Part shown: positions 6,210-14,436 of the stretch, one piece after another | Layout: each line of letters starts with the position of its first letter | Position numbering within the stretch: position 1 is the stretch's first letter | Assembly: GCF_002068095.1 (NCBI RefSeq) | Contig: NZ_LWIG01000007.1 | Location: 1-38,383 of the forward strand | Reading direction: 5' to 3' | DNA length: 38,383 nucleotides | Source: Bradyrhizobium sacchari | GTDB taxonomy: Bacteria > Pseudomonadota > Alphaproteobacteria > Rhizobiales > Xanthobacteraceae | The notes under the pieces: generated by a model | Told to the model about the DNA's origin: nothing | The model's input: only the letters and a program-made list of their open reading frames with translations | Database searches by the model: none | Position numbers and translations under genes: made by a program

Positions 6210-8177
6210 ATGCGCGCGAGCCTCGGCCTCAGGATGCGGATCACGGTTGCGCTGGCGGTGACGGCGGCGGCGACGGCGCTGATCGCAGTGCTCGGCGCGA
6301 TGTGGATCATCGCGGGGATCATCGACCGCGCCGACCAGCGCGAGCTGCGCAGCCATTACGACGCCCTGCAATCGCGCATCGCGGAGGAATCGCATCGCGC
6401 CGCAGCGATGAGCGCCGTGATCGCGGCCATGCCGGCGACGCAGGAGGCGATGGCGAAGCAGGACCGCGAGGCGCTGGTACGCCTGTTCGGGCCGGTGTTC
6501 GCCGCCATCAAGACCGACTATGGCGTCGACCAGTTCCAGTTCCACGTGCCGCCGGCGAGCTCTTTCCTGCGCGTGCACCAGCCGGCGAAATTCGGCGACG
6601 ACCTCTCCGGCTTCCGTAAGACCGTTGTCACCGCCAACCAGGACCGCAAGGTCGTGATCGGGCTCGAGGGCGGCGTGGCGGGGCTCGGCATCCGCGGCGT
6701 GGTACCGATCGCGCAAGGCGGCAAGCATCTCGGCACCGTCGAATTCGGCCTGACCTTCGGCCAGCCCTTCTTCGACGACTTCAAGACCAACCGCCACGTC
6801 GACGTCGCCTTCCATCTCGCCGACGGCTCGGGCTTCAAGCTGTTCGGCGGCACGCTGAAGGGCAAGAGCTTCTTCGAGGCGGCTGACTACACCCGCGCCA
6901 CCGCAGGCGACTTCACGGTACGCCAGGCAAAGCTCGATACCACGCCAGTCGCCGCGCTGCTCGGGCCGATCAAGGATTTCTCCGGAAAACCGCTCGGCGC
7001 CGTCGAGCTGGTGATGGACAATGCCGATTACGAAGCCTCGGCCGACCGCGCCTGGTGGCTTTCGATCGGCATCGCCGCGCTGGGGCTCGTGCTCGCCGCC
7101 ATCGTCGGCTATGTCATCGCCCGCAGCATCTCGCGGCCGATCCTGTCGATTACCTCCGTGATGCGCGAGCTCGCGGACGGGCGTCTCGACGTTGACGTTC
7201 CCGTCAGCAAGGCGAATGACGAGGTCGGCGCGATGGTGAAGGCGGTCGCGGTGTTCCGCGACAATGCCGTGAATTTTGCGAAGCTCCAGGCCGAGCAGCT
7301 CGAAGCCAAGGCGCAGTCGGAAGCGGAGAAGCGCCGCGCCTTCGCTGCACTGGCCGACAATTTCGAGGCCAGCATCCGCGACGTCGTCACCACGGTGTCG
7401 GCGGCGGCGGTCGAGATGGAGCACACCGCGCGCTCGATGTCGGCCATCGTCGCGCAGTCGCGTGAGCAGACCCGCACGGTGTCGTCGGCCTCGGCCCTCG
7501 CGTCCGAGAACGTCCAGACGGTGGCGGCGGCCGCAGAAGAGTTGTCCTCGTCCATGACCGAGATCAGCCGGCGGCTGGCGCATGCGACCGAGGTGGTCGG
7601 CAAGGCCGCCAGCGACGGCCGGCAATCGAACGCGCGCGTGCAGAGCCTTGCGGACGCGGCGCAGAAGATCGGCGACGTCGTCTCCTTCATCAACGGGATT
7701 GCGGGACAGACCAACCTCCTGGCGCTGAATGCGACGATCGAGGCGGCGCGCGCGGGCGAAGCCGGCCGCGGCTTTGCCGTGGTCGCCTCCGAAGTGAAGG
7801 CACTCGCGACCCAGACCGCGAAAGCGACGGAGGAGATCGGCGCCCAAGTGACGGCCGTTCAGGGCGAAACCAGCGGCGCGGTGGACGGCATCCAGTCGAT
7901 CTGCACGACCATCCAGCAGGTCGACGAAATCTCCGCGGCGATTGCCGCGGCCGTCGGGCAGCAGGGCACGGCGACGCAGGAGATCGCGCAGAACGTCCAG
8001 CAGGCCGCGGCCCGCACCGGCGAGGTCTCGCAGAACATCGCAGGCGTCACCGACGGCATCGCCGCGACGGGCACCGCCGCCGAAGAAGTGCTGGGCTCGG
8101 CGATCGAGCTGGCGAAGCAGTCGCAGCGGCTGCGCGATGAGGTCGATCGTTTCCTGGCGCAGATCCGCGCGGCGTAA
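6210..8177 (+). CDS. Methyl-accepting chemotaxis protein with periplasmic Cache-type sensor
   Basis: A 655-residue chemoreceptor. The first transmembrane helix is at about 10-35 ([20 protein letters not shown]), followed by a periplasmic domain to about 280 of the size and pattern of a Cache sensor. The second helix is at about 282-304 ([20 protein letters not shown]). A HAMP domain spans about 305-358, and the cytoplasmic coiled-coil signalling domain has its hairpin tip near 493-530 ([20 protein letters not shown]). It would signal through CheW and CheA. The ligand is unknown. No CheR/CheB-binding pentapeptide ends the protein. The ATG at 6210 begins the signal-anchor; its ribosome-binding site is weak. 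GTTGTTAACCAAC just upstream contains TTAACC, a possible CtrA half-site (weak). Confidence 0.93.
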   Translation: MRASLGLRMRITVALAVTAAATALIAVLGAMWIIAGIIDRADQRELRSHYDALQSRIAEESHRAAAMSAVIAAMPATQEAMAKQDREALVRLFGPVFAAIKTDYGVDQFQFHVPPASSFLRVHQPAKFGDDLSGFRKTVVTANQDRKVVIGLEGGVAGLGIRGVVPIAQGGKHLGTVEFGLTFGQPFFDDFKTNRHVDVAFHLADGSGFKLFGGTLKGKSFFEAADYTRATAGDFTVRQAKLDTTPVAALLGPIKDFSGKPLGAVELVMDNADYEASADRAWWLSIGIAALGLVLAAIVGYVIARSISRPILSITSVMRELADGRLDVDVPVSKANDEVGAMVKAVAVFRDNAVNFAKLQAEQLEAKAQSEAEKRRAFAALADNFEASIRDVVTTVSAAAVEMEHTARSMSAIVAQSREQTRTVSSASALASENVQTVAAAAEELSSSMTEISRRLAHATEVVGKAASDGRQSNARVQSLADAAQKIGDVVSFINGIAGQTNLLALNATIEAARAGEAGRGFAVVASEVKALATQTAKATEEIGAQVTAVQGETSGAVDGIQSICTTIQQVDEISAAIAAAVGQQGTATQEIAQNVQQAAARTGEVSQNIAGVTDGIAATGTAAEEVLGSAIELAKQSQRLRDEVDRFLAQIRAA

Positions 8178-8205
8178 ACGGGGCTAGCGCTGGCGCCTCA
8201 TTCTC

Positions 8206-8248
8206 GGTGTCGTCCCGGCCCCCCGCGCGCAATTGCGCGCCAGGCCGG
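8206..8248. terminator. GC-rich hairpin between convergent genes, related to the 29-bp repeat
   Basis: A perfect 16-bp palindrome, GCGCGCAATTGCGCGC (8225-8240), is flanked by CCGGCC (8215-8220) and GGCCGG (8243-8248). Together they make a very stable stem. It starts with GGTGTCGTCCCGGC, identical to the outer end of the repeat at 5965. It therefore looks like a degenerate or recombined copy that now lies between the chemoreceptor stop (8177) and the TetR stop (8257) as a probable two-way terminator. Confidence 0.6.
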
Positions 8249-8256
8249 CTCGACAG

Positions 8257-8937
8257 CTAGGGCTTGGCTCCCACCATCACATCAATCGCGCCCTTCACGA
8301 TCGCCTCGAGCTCCTTGCGCGGAACGCGGGCGCGTGAGCGGATGGCGATGGTGTGGACGGTGGCGGAGGCGATCTGCGCCAGCACGATTGGATCGGTGCT
8401 CTCCGGCAATTCGCCCTTCTCCTTCGCCCGGCGGAAGCAGCTTGCAAACGCCTTGTCGAGCCCGGTGAGACCGTCGAGCACCATGGCGCGGATCTCGGGA
8501 TCGCCGACGGCCTCGGACGCTGCAGTGACAACCGTGAAACAGCCGCGCGGGCCGGTGTCGCCGGACAGATAGATGTCCAGCGCGGACGCATAGATGCGCT
8601 CCAGCCGCTGGCGCAGCGGCATCTCCTGGCGAAAGATCTCGACCATGGAGGCGGCAGCTTCCTCGCGATAGCGCTGGTAGCTCTTGATGTAGAGCTCGCG
8701 CTTGTCGCCGAAGGCGCCGTAAAGGCTTGGCCGGTTCATGCCGGTGGCTTCGCTGAGATCGTCGAGCGAGGTGGCCGCAAAACCTTGCTTGCGAAACAGG
8801 TCGAGCGCCTTGCCGAGCGCGATCTCGGGCTCGTAGGCGCGGGGGCGGCCGCGGCGCTTAGGTTCGCCGCGGCGCTCGGGTTCGCCGCGGCGCCCGGGCT
8901 CATTGGCAACAGATGGCGGCCTCGATTTTTGTACCAT
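8257..8937 (-). CDS. TetR/AcrR-family transcriptional regulator
   Basis: This 226-residue repressor has an N-terminal DNA-binding domain at about 35-85 with the helix-turn-helix SLDDLSEATGMNRPSLYGAF, and a C-terminal ligand domain beginning near RLERIYASALDIYL. The GCF around DTGPRGCFTVV is typical of the YxaF/AcrR-like branch. The ATG at 8937 lies inside an inverted repeat shared with the divergent glutathione S-transferase gene. It is therefore likely to control both itself and that gene, lifting repression when a toxic electrophile or similar ligand binds. The first 30 residues are a basic, repetitive tail (see 8848-8901). The effector is unknown. Confidence 0.9.
   Translation of the reverse strand: MVQKSRPPSVANEPGRRGEPERRGEPKRRGRPRAYEPEIALGKALDLFRKQGFAATSLDDLSEATGMNRPSLYGAFGDKRELYIKSYQRYREEAAASMVEIFRQEMPLRQRLERIYASALDIYLSGDTGPRGCFTVVTAASEAVGDPEIRAMVLDGLTGLDKAFASCFRRAKEKGELPESTDPIVLAQIASATVHTIAIRSRARVPRKELEAIVKGAIDVMVGAKP
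8848..8901. repeat. Three tandem 18-bp units inside the TetR gene
   Basis: The unit GCCGCGGCGC followed by an eight-base variable part ending in TTC or CTC occurs three times in a row (8848-8865, 8866-8883, 8884-8901). On the minus strand the units encode EPGRRG, EPERRG and EPKRRG just before the DNA-binding domain. The period is a multiple of three, so the unit number can change without breaking the frame. Confidence 0.85.
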
Positions 8938-8989
8938 TTCGCAAATAATCCTTGACCCCCGATATATTATGCAAGATGGTACAAAAATC
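8924..8989. promoter_or_regulatory. Divergent promoter/operator with 14-bp perfect inverted repeats
   Basis: GATTTTTGTACCAT (8924-8937) and ATGGTACAAAAATC (8976-8989) are perfect reverse complements. The similarity extends inwards (GTACCATTTCGCAAATAAT versus GTACCATCTTGCATAATAT on the opposite strand), so two nearly identical sites face each other. The left arm overlaps the TetR start codon. The right arm ends 53 bases before the glutathione S-transferase ATG. AT-rich hexamers between the arms could serve as the -10 boxes of both promoters. TetR binding is inferred. Confidence 0.7.
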
Positions 8990-9042
8990 AATCTGGCCAG
9001 GTTGAGCGACACCCGAAGAGGAATTGCCCAAGGAGGCTACAG

Positions 9043-9687
9043 ATGGATCTCTATTTCTCGCCGCTCGCCTGCTCGATGGCGACGCGCGTCGCATTGTATG
9101 AAGCCGGCGCCGAGGCGAACTATCTCGAAGTCGATCCGCCGACCAAGACCGTGCTGAAAGACGGCTCCGACTTCCGCACCGTCAATCCGATCGGCCTGGT
9201 GCCGACGCTGCGCACAGACGAGGGCGTGGTGCTGACCGAGAACGCCGCGATCCTGCAATATGTCGCGGACCGTTTTCCGCAATCCGGCCTCGGCGCCACG
9301 GCAGGCATCGAGCGCACCCGGCTGCATCAATGGCTCTGCTTCATCGGCACCGAGCTGCACAAGGGCCTGTTCATTCCCGTGCTCGACCGCAAGGCGCCGC
9401 AGGAAGCGAAAGCCTATGTGCTGGAGAAGAACCTGTCGCGGCTCGACTATCTCGACGACTACCTGAAGGGCCGCGACTTCCTGCTCGACCATTTCAGCGT
9501 GGCCGATGCCTATCTCGTCACGGTCATCAACTGGACCATGGCGACGCCGCCGATCGAGCTTGCGAAATGGCCGAACGTGAAGGCCTATTACGAGCGCCTG
9601 CGCGAGCGGCCGTCGGTCGCAAAGGCGATCGCCGAGGAGTTCGAGCTGTACAAGGCCGAGCTCGCGCGGAAGAAGGCGGCGGCGTAG
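9043..9687 (+). CDS. Glutathione S-transferase
   Basis: A 214-residue cytosolic GST. The N-terminal thioredoxin-like domain starts MDLYFSPLACSMATRVALYE, where Ser11/Cys10 stand near the usual catalytic position of bacterial beta-class enzymes. NPIGLVPTL carries the cis-proline loop, and LTENAAILQYVADRFP binds the gamma-glutamyl part of glutathione. The all-helical domain follows (FSVADAYLVTVINWT). AAGGAGG lies 6 bases before the ATG. It is divergent from and probably repressed by the TetR gene, which suggests a role in detoxifying electrophiles. It ends with a strong hairpin at 9706. Confidence 0.93.
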   Translation: MDLYFSPLACSMATRVALYEAGAEANYLEVDPPTKTVLKDGSDFRTVNPIGLVPTLRTDEGVVLTENAAILQYVADRFPQSGLGATAGIERTRLHQWLCFIGTELHKGLFIPVLDRKAPQEAKAYVLEKNLSRLDYLDDYLKGRDFLLDHFSVADAYLVTVINWTMATPPIELAKWPNVKAYYERLRERPSVAKAIAEEFELYKAELARKKAAA

Positions 9688-9705
9688 ACTCGATTGAGCA
9701 AAGCA

Positions 9706-9735
9706 CGCCGCTCCGGCCGCAAAGCCGGAGCGGCG
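9706..9735 (+). terminator. Terminator hairpin after the GST gene
   Basis: CGCCGCTCCGGC (9706-9717) pairs perfectly with GCCGGAGCGGCG (9724-9735) across a six-base loop. It starts 18 bases after the GST stop, and a short T-rich stretch (ATTCTGTTT) follows. It is a good candidate for intrinsic termination of the plus-strand transcript. Confidence 0.7.
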
Positions 9736-9749
9736 CGTGGATTCTGTTT

Positions 9750-9798
9750 GAGCATGATCTGTTCGGAAAACCGCCGCACACTTTTCCGGATCATGCTC
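9750..9798. repeat. GAGCATGAT...ATCATGCTC palindromic element
   Basis: GAGCATGAT (9750-9758) and ATCATGCTC (9790-9798) frame an imperfect palindrome with GTTCGGAAAA and CTTTTCCGGA inside. This 49-bp unit with the AGCATGATC core is very frequent between genes in Bradyrhizobium and relatives (recollection). Its last base is the third base of the dctM stop codon (minus strand), so it probably acts as the end of the hyu-dct transcript. Confidence 0.7.
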
Positions 9799-11102
9799 TA
9801 TCCGTACAGCACCCGCGGCAGGATCGTGACGATGCCGGGCCACAGCGTCAGCAGCAGCACGAAGCCGATCATGATCAGGAGATAGGGCATCGTGACGCGC
9901 GCGATGTAGCCGAGGCCGTCCTCGGTCAGGCCCTGGATCACGAACAGGTTGAAGCCGACCGGCGGGGTGATCTGCGCCATCTCGACGGCGAGCACCAGGA
10001 AGATGCCGAACCAGATCTCGTCGAAGCCCGCGCCCTTCACGATCGGCAGCACGATCGGCAGCGTCATCACGATCATCGAGAAGCCGTCGAGGAAGCAGCC
10101 GAGGATCAGGTAGAAGATGACGAGCACCACGATCAGCATGAAGGGCGACAGGCCGAGCCCCTTGACGAAGGCGGCGACCGCCTGAGGGATGCCGAGGAAA
10201 GCCGCGGCATTGCCGAGGATCGAGGCGCCGAGCACGATCAGCGCGATCATCGAGCAGGTGACGACCGAGCCGATCAGCACGTCGCGCATCACCTGCTGCG
10301 ACATCGAACCCTGCGCCCAGGCCACCAGCCCCGCGCCAAGCACGCCGACGGCGGCAGCCTCCGAGGGCGTCGCCAGCCCGCCATACATCGAGCCGAGCAC
10401 GCAGGCGATCAGGAACAGCGCCGGCGCGAGGTCCTTCAACGCGGCGAAGCGTTCGCCCCACGGCACCTGCGAGAGCTTTGCTTCCATCTCGGGCACCATC
10501 GCGGGCTTGAGGCTGGTGTGCAGCATCACCCAGCCCATGAAGGTCGCCGCCAGCAGCAGGCCGGGCAGCACGCCGGCCGTGAACAGCTTCAGGATCGAGA
10601 CATCGCCGAGCACGCCGTAGATGATCATGATGTTGGACGGCGGGATCAGGAAGCCGAGCGTGCCGGCGCCGGCGAGCGAGCCGATCGCGATGTCGCGCGA
10701 ATAGCCGCGGCGCAAGAGCTCGTTGAGCGACATGCGGCCGATCACCTGCGTGGTCGCGGCCGACGAGCCCGAGATTGCCGCGAAGATGGTGCAGCCGATC
10801 ACGTTCACATGCAGCAGGCGGCCCGGCAGCAACCCGGCCCAGGGCGCCAGGCCCTGGAATAGCGAGCGCGACAGGCGGGTGCGGAACAGCAATTCGCCCA
10901 TCAGGATGAAGAGCGGCAGCGCCAACAGCTCCTGCGTGGTCAGGATATTCCAGGCGTATTGCGGCAGCAGCTTGTCGAGCGGGATCGAACGGAACATCGC
11001 GAGCAGCAGCGTCGCGGTGAGCGCCAGCGTGAGGCCGATCCACACGCCGCAGGCCAGCAGCGCAAACAGGATCGCGAACAGGGCGAGGACTTCGATGGTC
11101 AT
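9798..11102 (-). CDS. dctM: TRAP transporter large permease subunit
   Basis: A 434-residue polytopic membrane protein with about 12 helices starts MTIEVLALFAILFALLACGV. Typical DctM motifs include LPLFILMGELLFRTRLS, AAISGSSAATTQVIGRMSLNELLRRGY and PPSNIMIIYGVLGDVSILKLF. It forms the sodium-driven translocation path of a TRAP system together with the small subunit encoded 34 bases upstream. It is the last gene of the hyuA-hyuB-dctP-dctQ-dctM operon, so the transporter most likely imports the substrate of the HyuAB enzyme. The substrate is not evident from this subunit. Confidence 0.95.
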   Translation of the reverse strand: MTIEVLALFAILFALLACGVWIGLTLALTATLLLAMFRSIPLDKLLPQYAWNILTTQELLALPLFILMGELLFRTRLSRSLFQGLAPWAGLLPGRLLHVNVIGCTIFAAISGSSAATTQVIGRMSLNELLRRGYSRDIAIGSLAGAGTLGFLIPPSNIMIIYGVLGDVSILKLFTAGVLPGLLLAATFMGWVMLHTSLKPAMVPEMEAKLSQVPWGERFAALKDLAPALFLIACVLGSMYGGLATPSEAAAVGVLGAGLVAWAQGSMSQQVMRDVLIGSVVTCSMIALIVLGASILGNAAAFLGIPQAVAAFVKGLGLSPFMLIVVLVIFYLILGCFLDGFSMIVMTLPIVLPIVKGAGFDEIWFGIFLVLAVEMAQITPPVGFNLFVIQGLTEDGLGYIARVTMPYLLIMIGFVLLLTLWPGIVTILPRVLYG

Positions 11103-11136
11103 GCGATCTCGAATCCGGGTGCGGGCAAAGCGGCGG

Positions 11137-11730
11137 TCATTCGACGGGCGAGGCCTTCATGCGGTGGTCTTCCAGCGGCAGGCCGAGCACGGCCTGGATC
11201 GCGCGCGCCAGGAACTGCAGGGTGAGCAGCAGCATGCCGAAGGTGACGACGGCTTCCGGAAACCACAGCGGCGTGTCGCTCGAGGTCGAGACCTGGCCGC
11301 GCGTGTACGCGGCAAAGGCGAACTTCGCCATGGCCGAGGTCAGGAACGCCATGAAGGCGAAGCCGGCCGCCGCCGAAAGGATCTCGAGCGCGCGCTGCAC
11401 CGGCGCCGGAGCGTTCTTCAGCAGCAGCACGACGCGGATGTGGCCGCCGACGCGCAAGGTCATGGCGGCGCCGAAGGTGAACGACGCCGCCATCAGATAG
11501 GAGGAATATTCCCACGCGATCGAGATGGTCGGCGGGAAGAACGGCAGGAAGTTCGAGAGGAAGCGGGTTGCGACCTCGCACAGCATTAACAATGTCAGCG
11601 TGAGCAGACAGCCGCCGCCGATCCAGCCGTCGAGCCTGCCGAGGCGATCGATGCCGTCGAGGACGATGCGCAGCGGCGCCGGCGCCGCTGCGTTGAGGCT
11701 TTGCGGTGCTTCGGAGGAAACGCTCACCAC
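11137..11730 (-). CDS. dctQ: TRAP transporter small permease subunit
   Basis: This 197-residue protein has four membrane segments after a roughly 35-residue cytoplasmic tail (GGGCLLTLTLLMLCEVATRF, YLMAASFTFGAAMTL with a following basic loop, LEILSAAAGFAFMAFLTSAM and AVVTFGMLLLTLQFLARAIQ). RVGGHIRVVLLL is a recurring DctQ pattern. It partners with the large subunit encoded downstream. The start is GTG at 11730, ten bases after the dctP stop, behind GAGGGCGG. A second GTG follows directly, so the start could be one codon later. Confidence 0.9.
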   Translation of the reverse strand: MVSVSSEAPQSLNAAAPAPLRIVLDGIDRLGRLDGWIGGGCLLTLTLLMLCEVATRFLSNFLPFFPPTISIAWEYSSYLMAASFTFGAAMTLRVGGHIRVVLLLKNAPAPVQRALEILSAAAGFAFMAFLTSAMAKFAFAAYTRGQVSTSSDTPLWFPEAVVTFGMLLLTLQFLARAIQAVLGLPLEDHRMKASPVE

Positions 11731-11740
11731 GGATCCGCCC

Positions 11741-12742
11741 TCAACCGCGCTTCATTTCGGCGAGATAGGCCCGCACCGGCTTGTCGGCCGCCGGCACGCG
11801 CTTGAGGAAGGCATCTAACTGCGGCGCGGTCTTGGCGCGGATGTCCGCGATCATGGCCTCCGACACCGGCACCACCTCCATGCCGCCTTCCTTGAGGCGA
11901 TTGAGGCTGTCGACGTCGGCCTTGAGCGAGTTGACCCAGAAGCCCGGCTCCATCTTCGCCGCGACATCCGCCACGAGCTTCTGCTGGTCGGCGCTGAGCG
12001 CCTTCCAGGAATCCAGATTGACGGTGAGCATCTGCGACGACCAGACGTGGTTCGTCGGATAGATGTATTTCAAGAATTCCCAGAACTTGCCGTCGACGCC
12101 CGACACCGCCGAAGTGGAGACGCCGGAGACCGCGCCGGACGCCAGCGCCGGAATGGTCTCGCCCCAGGGGATCATCACCGGCGCCATGCCGACCACGGCC
12201 AGCATGTCGACCGCGTTCTTGTCGGGGACGCGGATCTTGATGTTCTTCAATCCGTCGACGGCGGCGACCTTGACCTTGAGGTGCAGATATTGCGTCGGCC
12301 ACGGCACGATGTAGAGGATCTTCTGGTTGTTGCGCGCGGCAACCTTCTCGTATTCGGGCCTGACATATTTGTGCAGCACCTTGAGCTCGTCCATCGAGCC
12401 GCACAGGAAGGGAATGCTCTCGACGCCCATGAAGGGCTCGTCGCCGACCTGCTGGATGTTGAGGACGTCGGCAAGCGGCACCAGGCCGTCGCGCACGGCC
12501 CGCAAATGTTCGGGGCCCTTGAAGCCGAGCTGGCCGCCCGCTTTCACGGTGATCGCAACGGAGCCGCCGCTCTGCTTCTTCACCTCTTCGGCGAAAGCCA
12601 TCGCGTTCTGGGTGTGGAAATTGCCGTCGGGCCAGACCGTCGACATGTCCCAGCTTGTCGTCGCCGCCCGCGCGCGGGTGGAGATGTGGCCCGCGGCCAG
12701 CAGGGTCGCTGCGCCCGCGGTGAAGTTCCGTCGCGTGATCAT
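11741..12742 (-). CDS. dctP: TRAP transporter periplasmic substrate-binding protein
   Basis: A 333-residue DctP-family binding protein. It starts MITRRNFTAGAATLLAAGHI, a twin-arginine-like signal (TRRNFT) with likely cleavage after ARA at about residue 26. The mature part begins WDMSTVWPDGNFHTQNAMAF. IKIRVPDKNAVDMLAVVGMA carries the Arg that usually pairs with the substrate carboxylate. PALASGAVSGVSTSAVSG and the C-terminal KRVPAADKPVRAYL also fit the family. The ligand is therefore probably a carboxylate, such as a carbamoyl- or cyclic amide-bearing acid. The ATG follows GGAGGGG. It is encoded directly after hyuB, 33 bases downstream. Confidence 0.93.
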   Translation of the reverse strand: MITRRNFTAGAATLLAAGHISTRARAATTSWDMSTVWPDGNFHTQNAMAFAEEVKKQSGGSVAITVKAGGQLGFKGPEHLRAVRDGLVPLADVLNIQQVGDEPFMGVESIPFLCGSMDELKVLHKYVRPEYEKVAARNNQKILYIVPWPTQYLHLKVKVAAVDGLKNIKIRVPDKNAVDMLAVVGMAPVMIPWGETIPALASGAVSGVSTSAVSGVDGKFWEFLKYIYPTNHVWSSQMLTVNLDSWKALSADQQKLVADVAAKMEPGFWVNSLKADVDSLNRLKEGGMEVVPVSEAMIADIRAKTAPQLDAFLKRVPAADKPVRAYLAEMKRG

Positions 12743-12775
12743 CGAGCCCCTCCGTTTAACAAGCGCGCTGACGCA

Positions 12776-14434
12776 TCAGCGCGCGTATCCATAAACCTTG
12801 ACTGCGTTGTCCGAAGACACGAGACCGCTGTCGATGTCGTCCTTGACCGCCGCACGATCGCGCATCGTCGGCGCACCGATGCCGGCGCCGCCGGGTGTCA
12901 TCACCACCAGCCGGTCGTCCGGCGGCACCTGCTGAAAACCCTTGCCGCGAAGCTTCTTGCCGGACTTGAGACCAACATAGCCGGCCTCACCGTTCTGGCC
13001 GCCATCGCGGCCGCGCGGCGGATGATCGATGCGGTCGAACGCCGCGAGAATGTCGAACGGCGCATCGACGCCGCTGCCGACCTCGATGATCTGGCCGAGG
13101 CCGCCGCGGGTGCGCCCCGCCCCGCCGGAATCCGGACGCAGCTCCTTGCGCCAGAAGATCAGCGGGGTCTGCGTCTCCGCGATCTCGACCGGCGTGCCGC
13201 GCACACCGCTGGGATAGGCGGTGGCCGATAGCCCGTCCTTGCCGAAGCGTGCGCCGGTGCCGCCATTGGAGGTCACCGCCATCGAGAACCCGTAATTGCC
13301 GCCGACGCCGGAGCGGGTCTGGCCGCGCACGTTGAGATTCCACAGGCACGAGGTGCCTTCCGCGGGCACGCGCTCCGGAATGATCTGGCGCAGGCAGCCG
13401 AACACCACGTCGGGCAGCATCTGGCCGATGACGTGGCGCGAGGCGACCGGCGCCGGTTTCGGCGCGTTCAGGATCGCGCCCGCAGGGGCCGAGACCGTCA
13501 GCGGCGACAGCGAGCCGGCATTGTTGGGAATCTGCGAGGCGACGACGCAGCCGAGACCGAACACGGTGTAGGCCGTGGTGTAGGACAGGGGCACGTTGAT
13601 GCCGAACTTCGACGCGGCCGAGGTGCCGTCGAAATCGACGTGGATGCCGGTGTCCGAGATCGTCAGCGTCGCCGCCAGCGTGACCGGCGCGTCATAACCG
13701 TCCACCACCATGGTGTTGCGCCAGCTTCCTTTCGGCAGCTTTGCGATCTCGGCCAGCACCGCCTCGCGCGAGCGGTCGCAGATGTAGTCGCCGAGCTCGT
13801 CGAGCGTGTCGATGCCGAACTCGGTCATCATCTCGACCAGGCGCTCGCAGCCGACGTCGTTGCAGCCGGCGAGAGAATAGGTGTCGCCTTCGGTGTCGAT
13901 CGGCAGCCGCGTGTTGGTGCGGATCATCGCCATCAGCGTCTCGTTGACGACGCCCTGGTCGATCAGCTTCAGCATGGGGATGTAGAGTCCCTCCATGAAC
14001 ACGTCGGTGGCGTCAGGCCCGAAGCCGATGCCGCCGATGTCCATGAGGTGGCTGGTGCAGGAGAACAGCGCGACGACCTTGCCGTCCTTGAAGCAGGGCG
14101 TGGTGACGACGAAGTCGTTGAGATGGCCGGTGCCCATCCAGGGATCGTTGGTGATGTAGGCATCGCCCTGCTTCATCGTCTCGATCGGGAAATGGTCGAT
14201 GAAGTGCTTGACTGATTCCGCCATCGAGTTGACGTGGCCGGGCGTGCCGGTCACCGCCTGCGCCAGCATCCGCCCCCTGAGGTCGAACACGCCGGCCGAG
14301 AGGTCGCCGCATTCGCGAACGATCGGGCTGAACGCGGTGCGCAAAAGCACCTGCGCCTGCTCCTCGACCACGGCGATCAGCCGGTGCCACATGATCTGGA
14401 GGTCGATCAGGCTCGCGCCTTTTGCCTTGCTCAT
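12776..14434 (-). CDS. hyuB: Hydantoinase/oxoprolinase subunit B (HyuB family)
   Basis: This 552-residue protein starts MSKAKGASLIDLQIMWHRLI and continues LLRTAFSPIVRECGDLSAGV, the HyuB N-terminal signature. TNDPWMGTGHLNDFVVTTP and CTSHLMDIGGIGFGP follow at about 93-137, and the C-terminal half has PSGVRGTPVEIAETQTPL and GGAGRTRGGLGQ. The family works with HyuA in ATP-dependent opening of cyclic amides (N-methylhydantoin, 5-oxoproline) or in acetone/acetophenone-type carboxylation. Sequence alone does not separate these. Its ATG lies two bases from the hyuA stop, so translation is almost certainly coupled. The TRAP genes downstream suggest an imported substrate. Confidence 0.93.
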   Translation of the reverse strand: MSKAKGASLIDLQIMWHRLIAVVEEQAQVLLRTAFSPIVRECGDLSAGVFDLRGRMLAQAVTGTPGHVNSMAESVKHFIDHFPIETMKQGDAYITNDPWMGTGHLNDFVVTTPCFKDGKVVALFSCTSHLMDIGGIGFGPDATDVFMEGLYIPMLKLIDQGVVNETLMAMIRTNTRLPIDTEGDTYSLAGCNDVGCERLVEMMTEFGIDTLDELGDYICDRSREAVLAEIAKLPKGSWRNTMVVDGYDAPVTLAATLTISDTGIHVDFDGTSAASKFGINVPLSYTTAYTVFGLGCVVASQIPNNAGSLSPLTVSAPAGAILNAPKPAPVASRHVIGQMLPDVVFGCLRQIIPERVPAEGTSCLWNLNVRGQTRSGVGGNYGFSMAVTSNGGTGARFGKDGLSATAYPSGVRGTPVEIAETQTPLIFWRKELRPDSGGAGRTRGGLGQIIEVGSGVDAPFDILAAFDRIDHPPRGRDGGQNGEAGYVGLKSGKKLRGKGFQQVPPDDRLVVMTPGGAGIGAPTMRDRAAVKDDIDSGLVSSDNAVKVYGYAR

Positions 14435-14436
14435 GA

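Noticed and set aside
6192..7847. A 551-codon open frame on the minus strand, antisense to the chemoreceptor gene
   Set aside because: It has the Arg/His/Asp/Gly-rich composition of a GC-driven shadow frame and no ribosome-binding site or domain, while the sense strand has a complete MCP.
9330..10862. A 510-codon plus-strand frame overlapping the GST and dctM genes
   Set aside because: It crosses the GST stop, the terminator hairpin and the antisense of a clear membrane protein, and its translation is low-complexity and charged.
12047..13231. A 394-codon plus-strand frame antisense to dctP and hyuB
   Set aside because: Shadow of two well-supported genes; no start signals and no recognisable motif.
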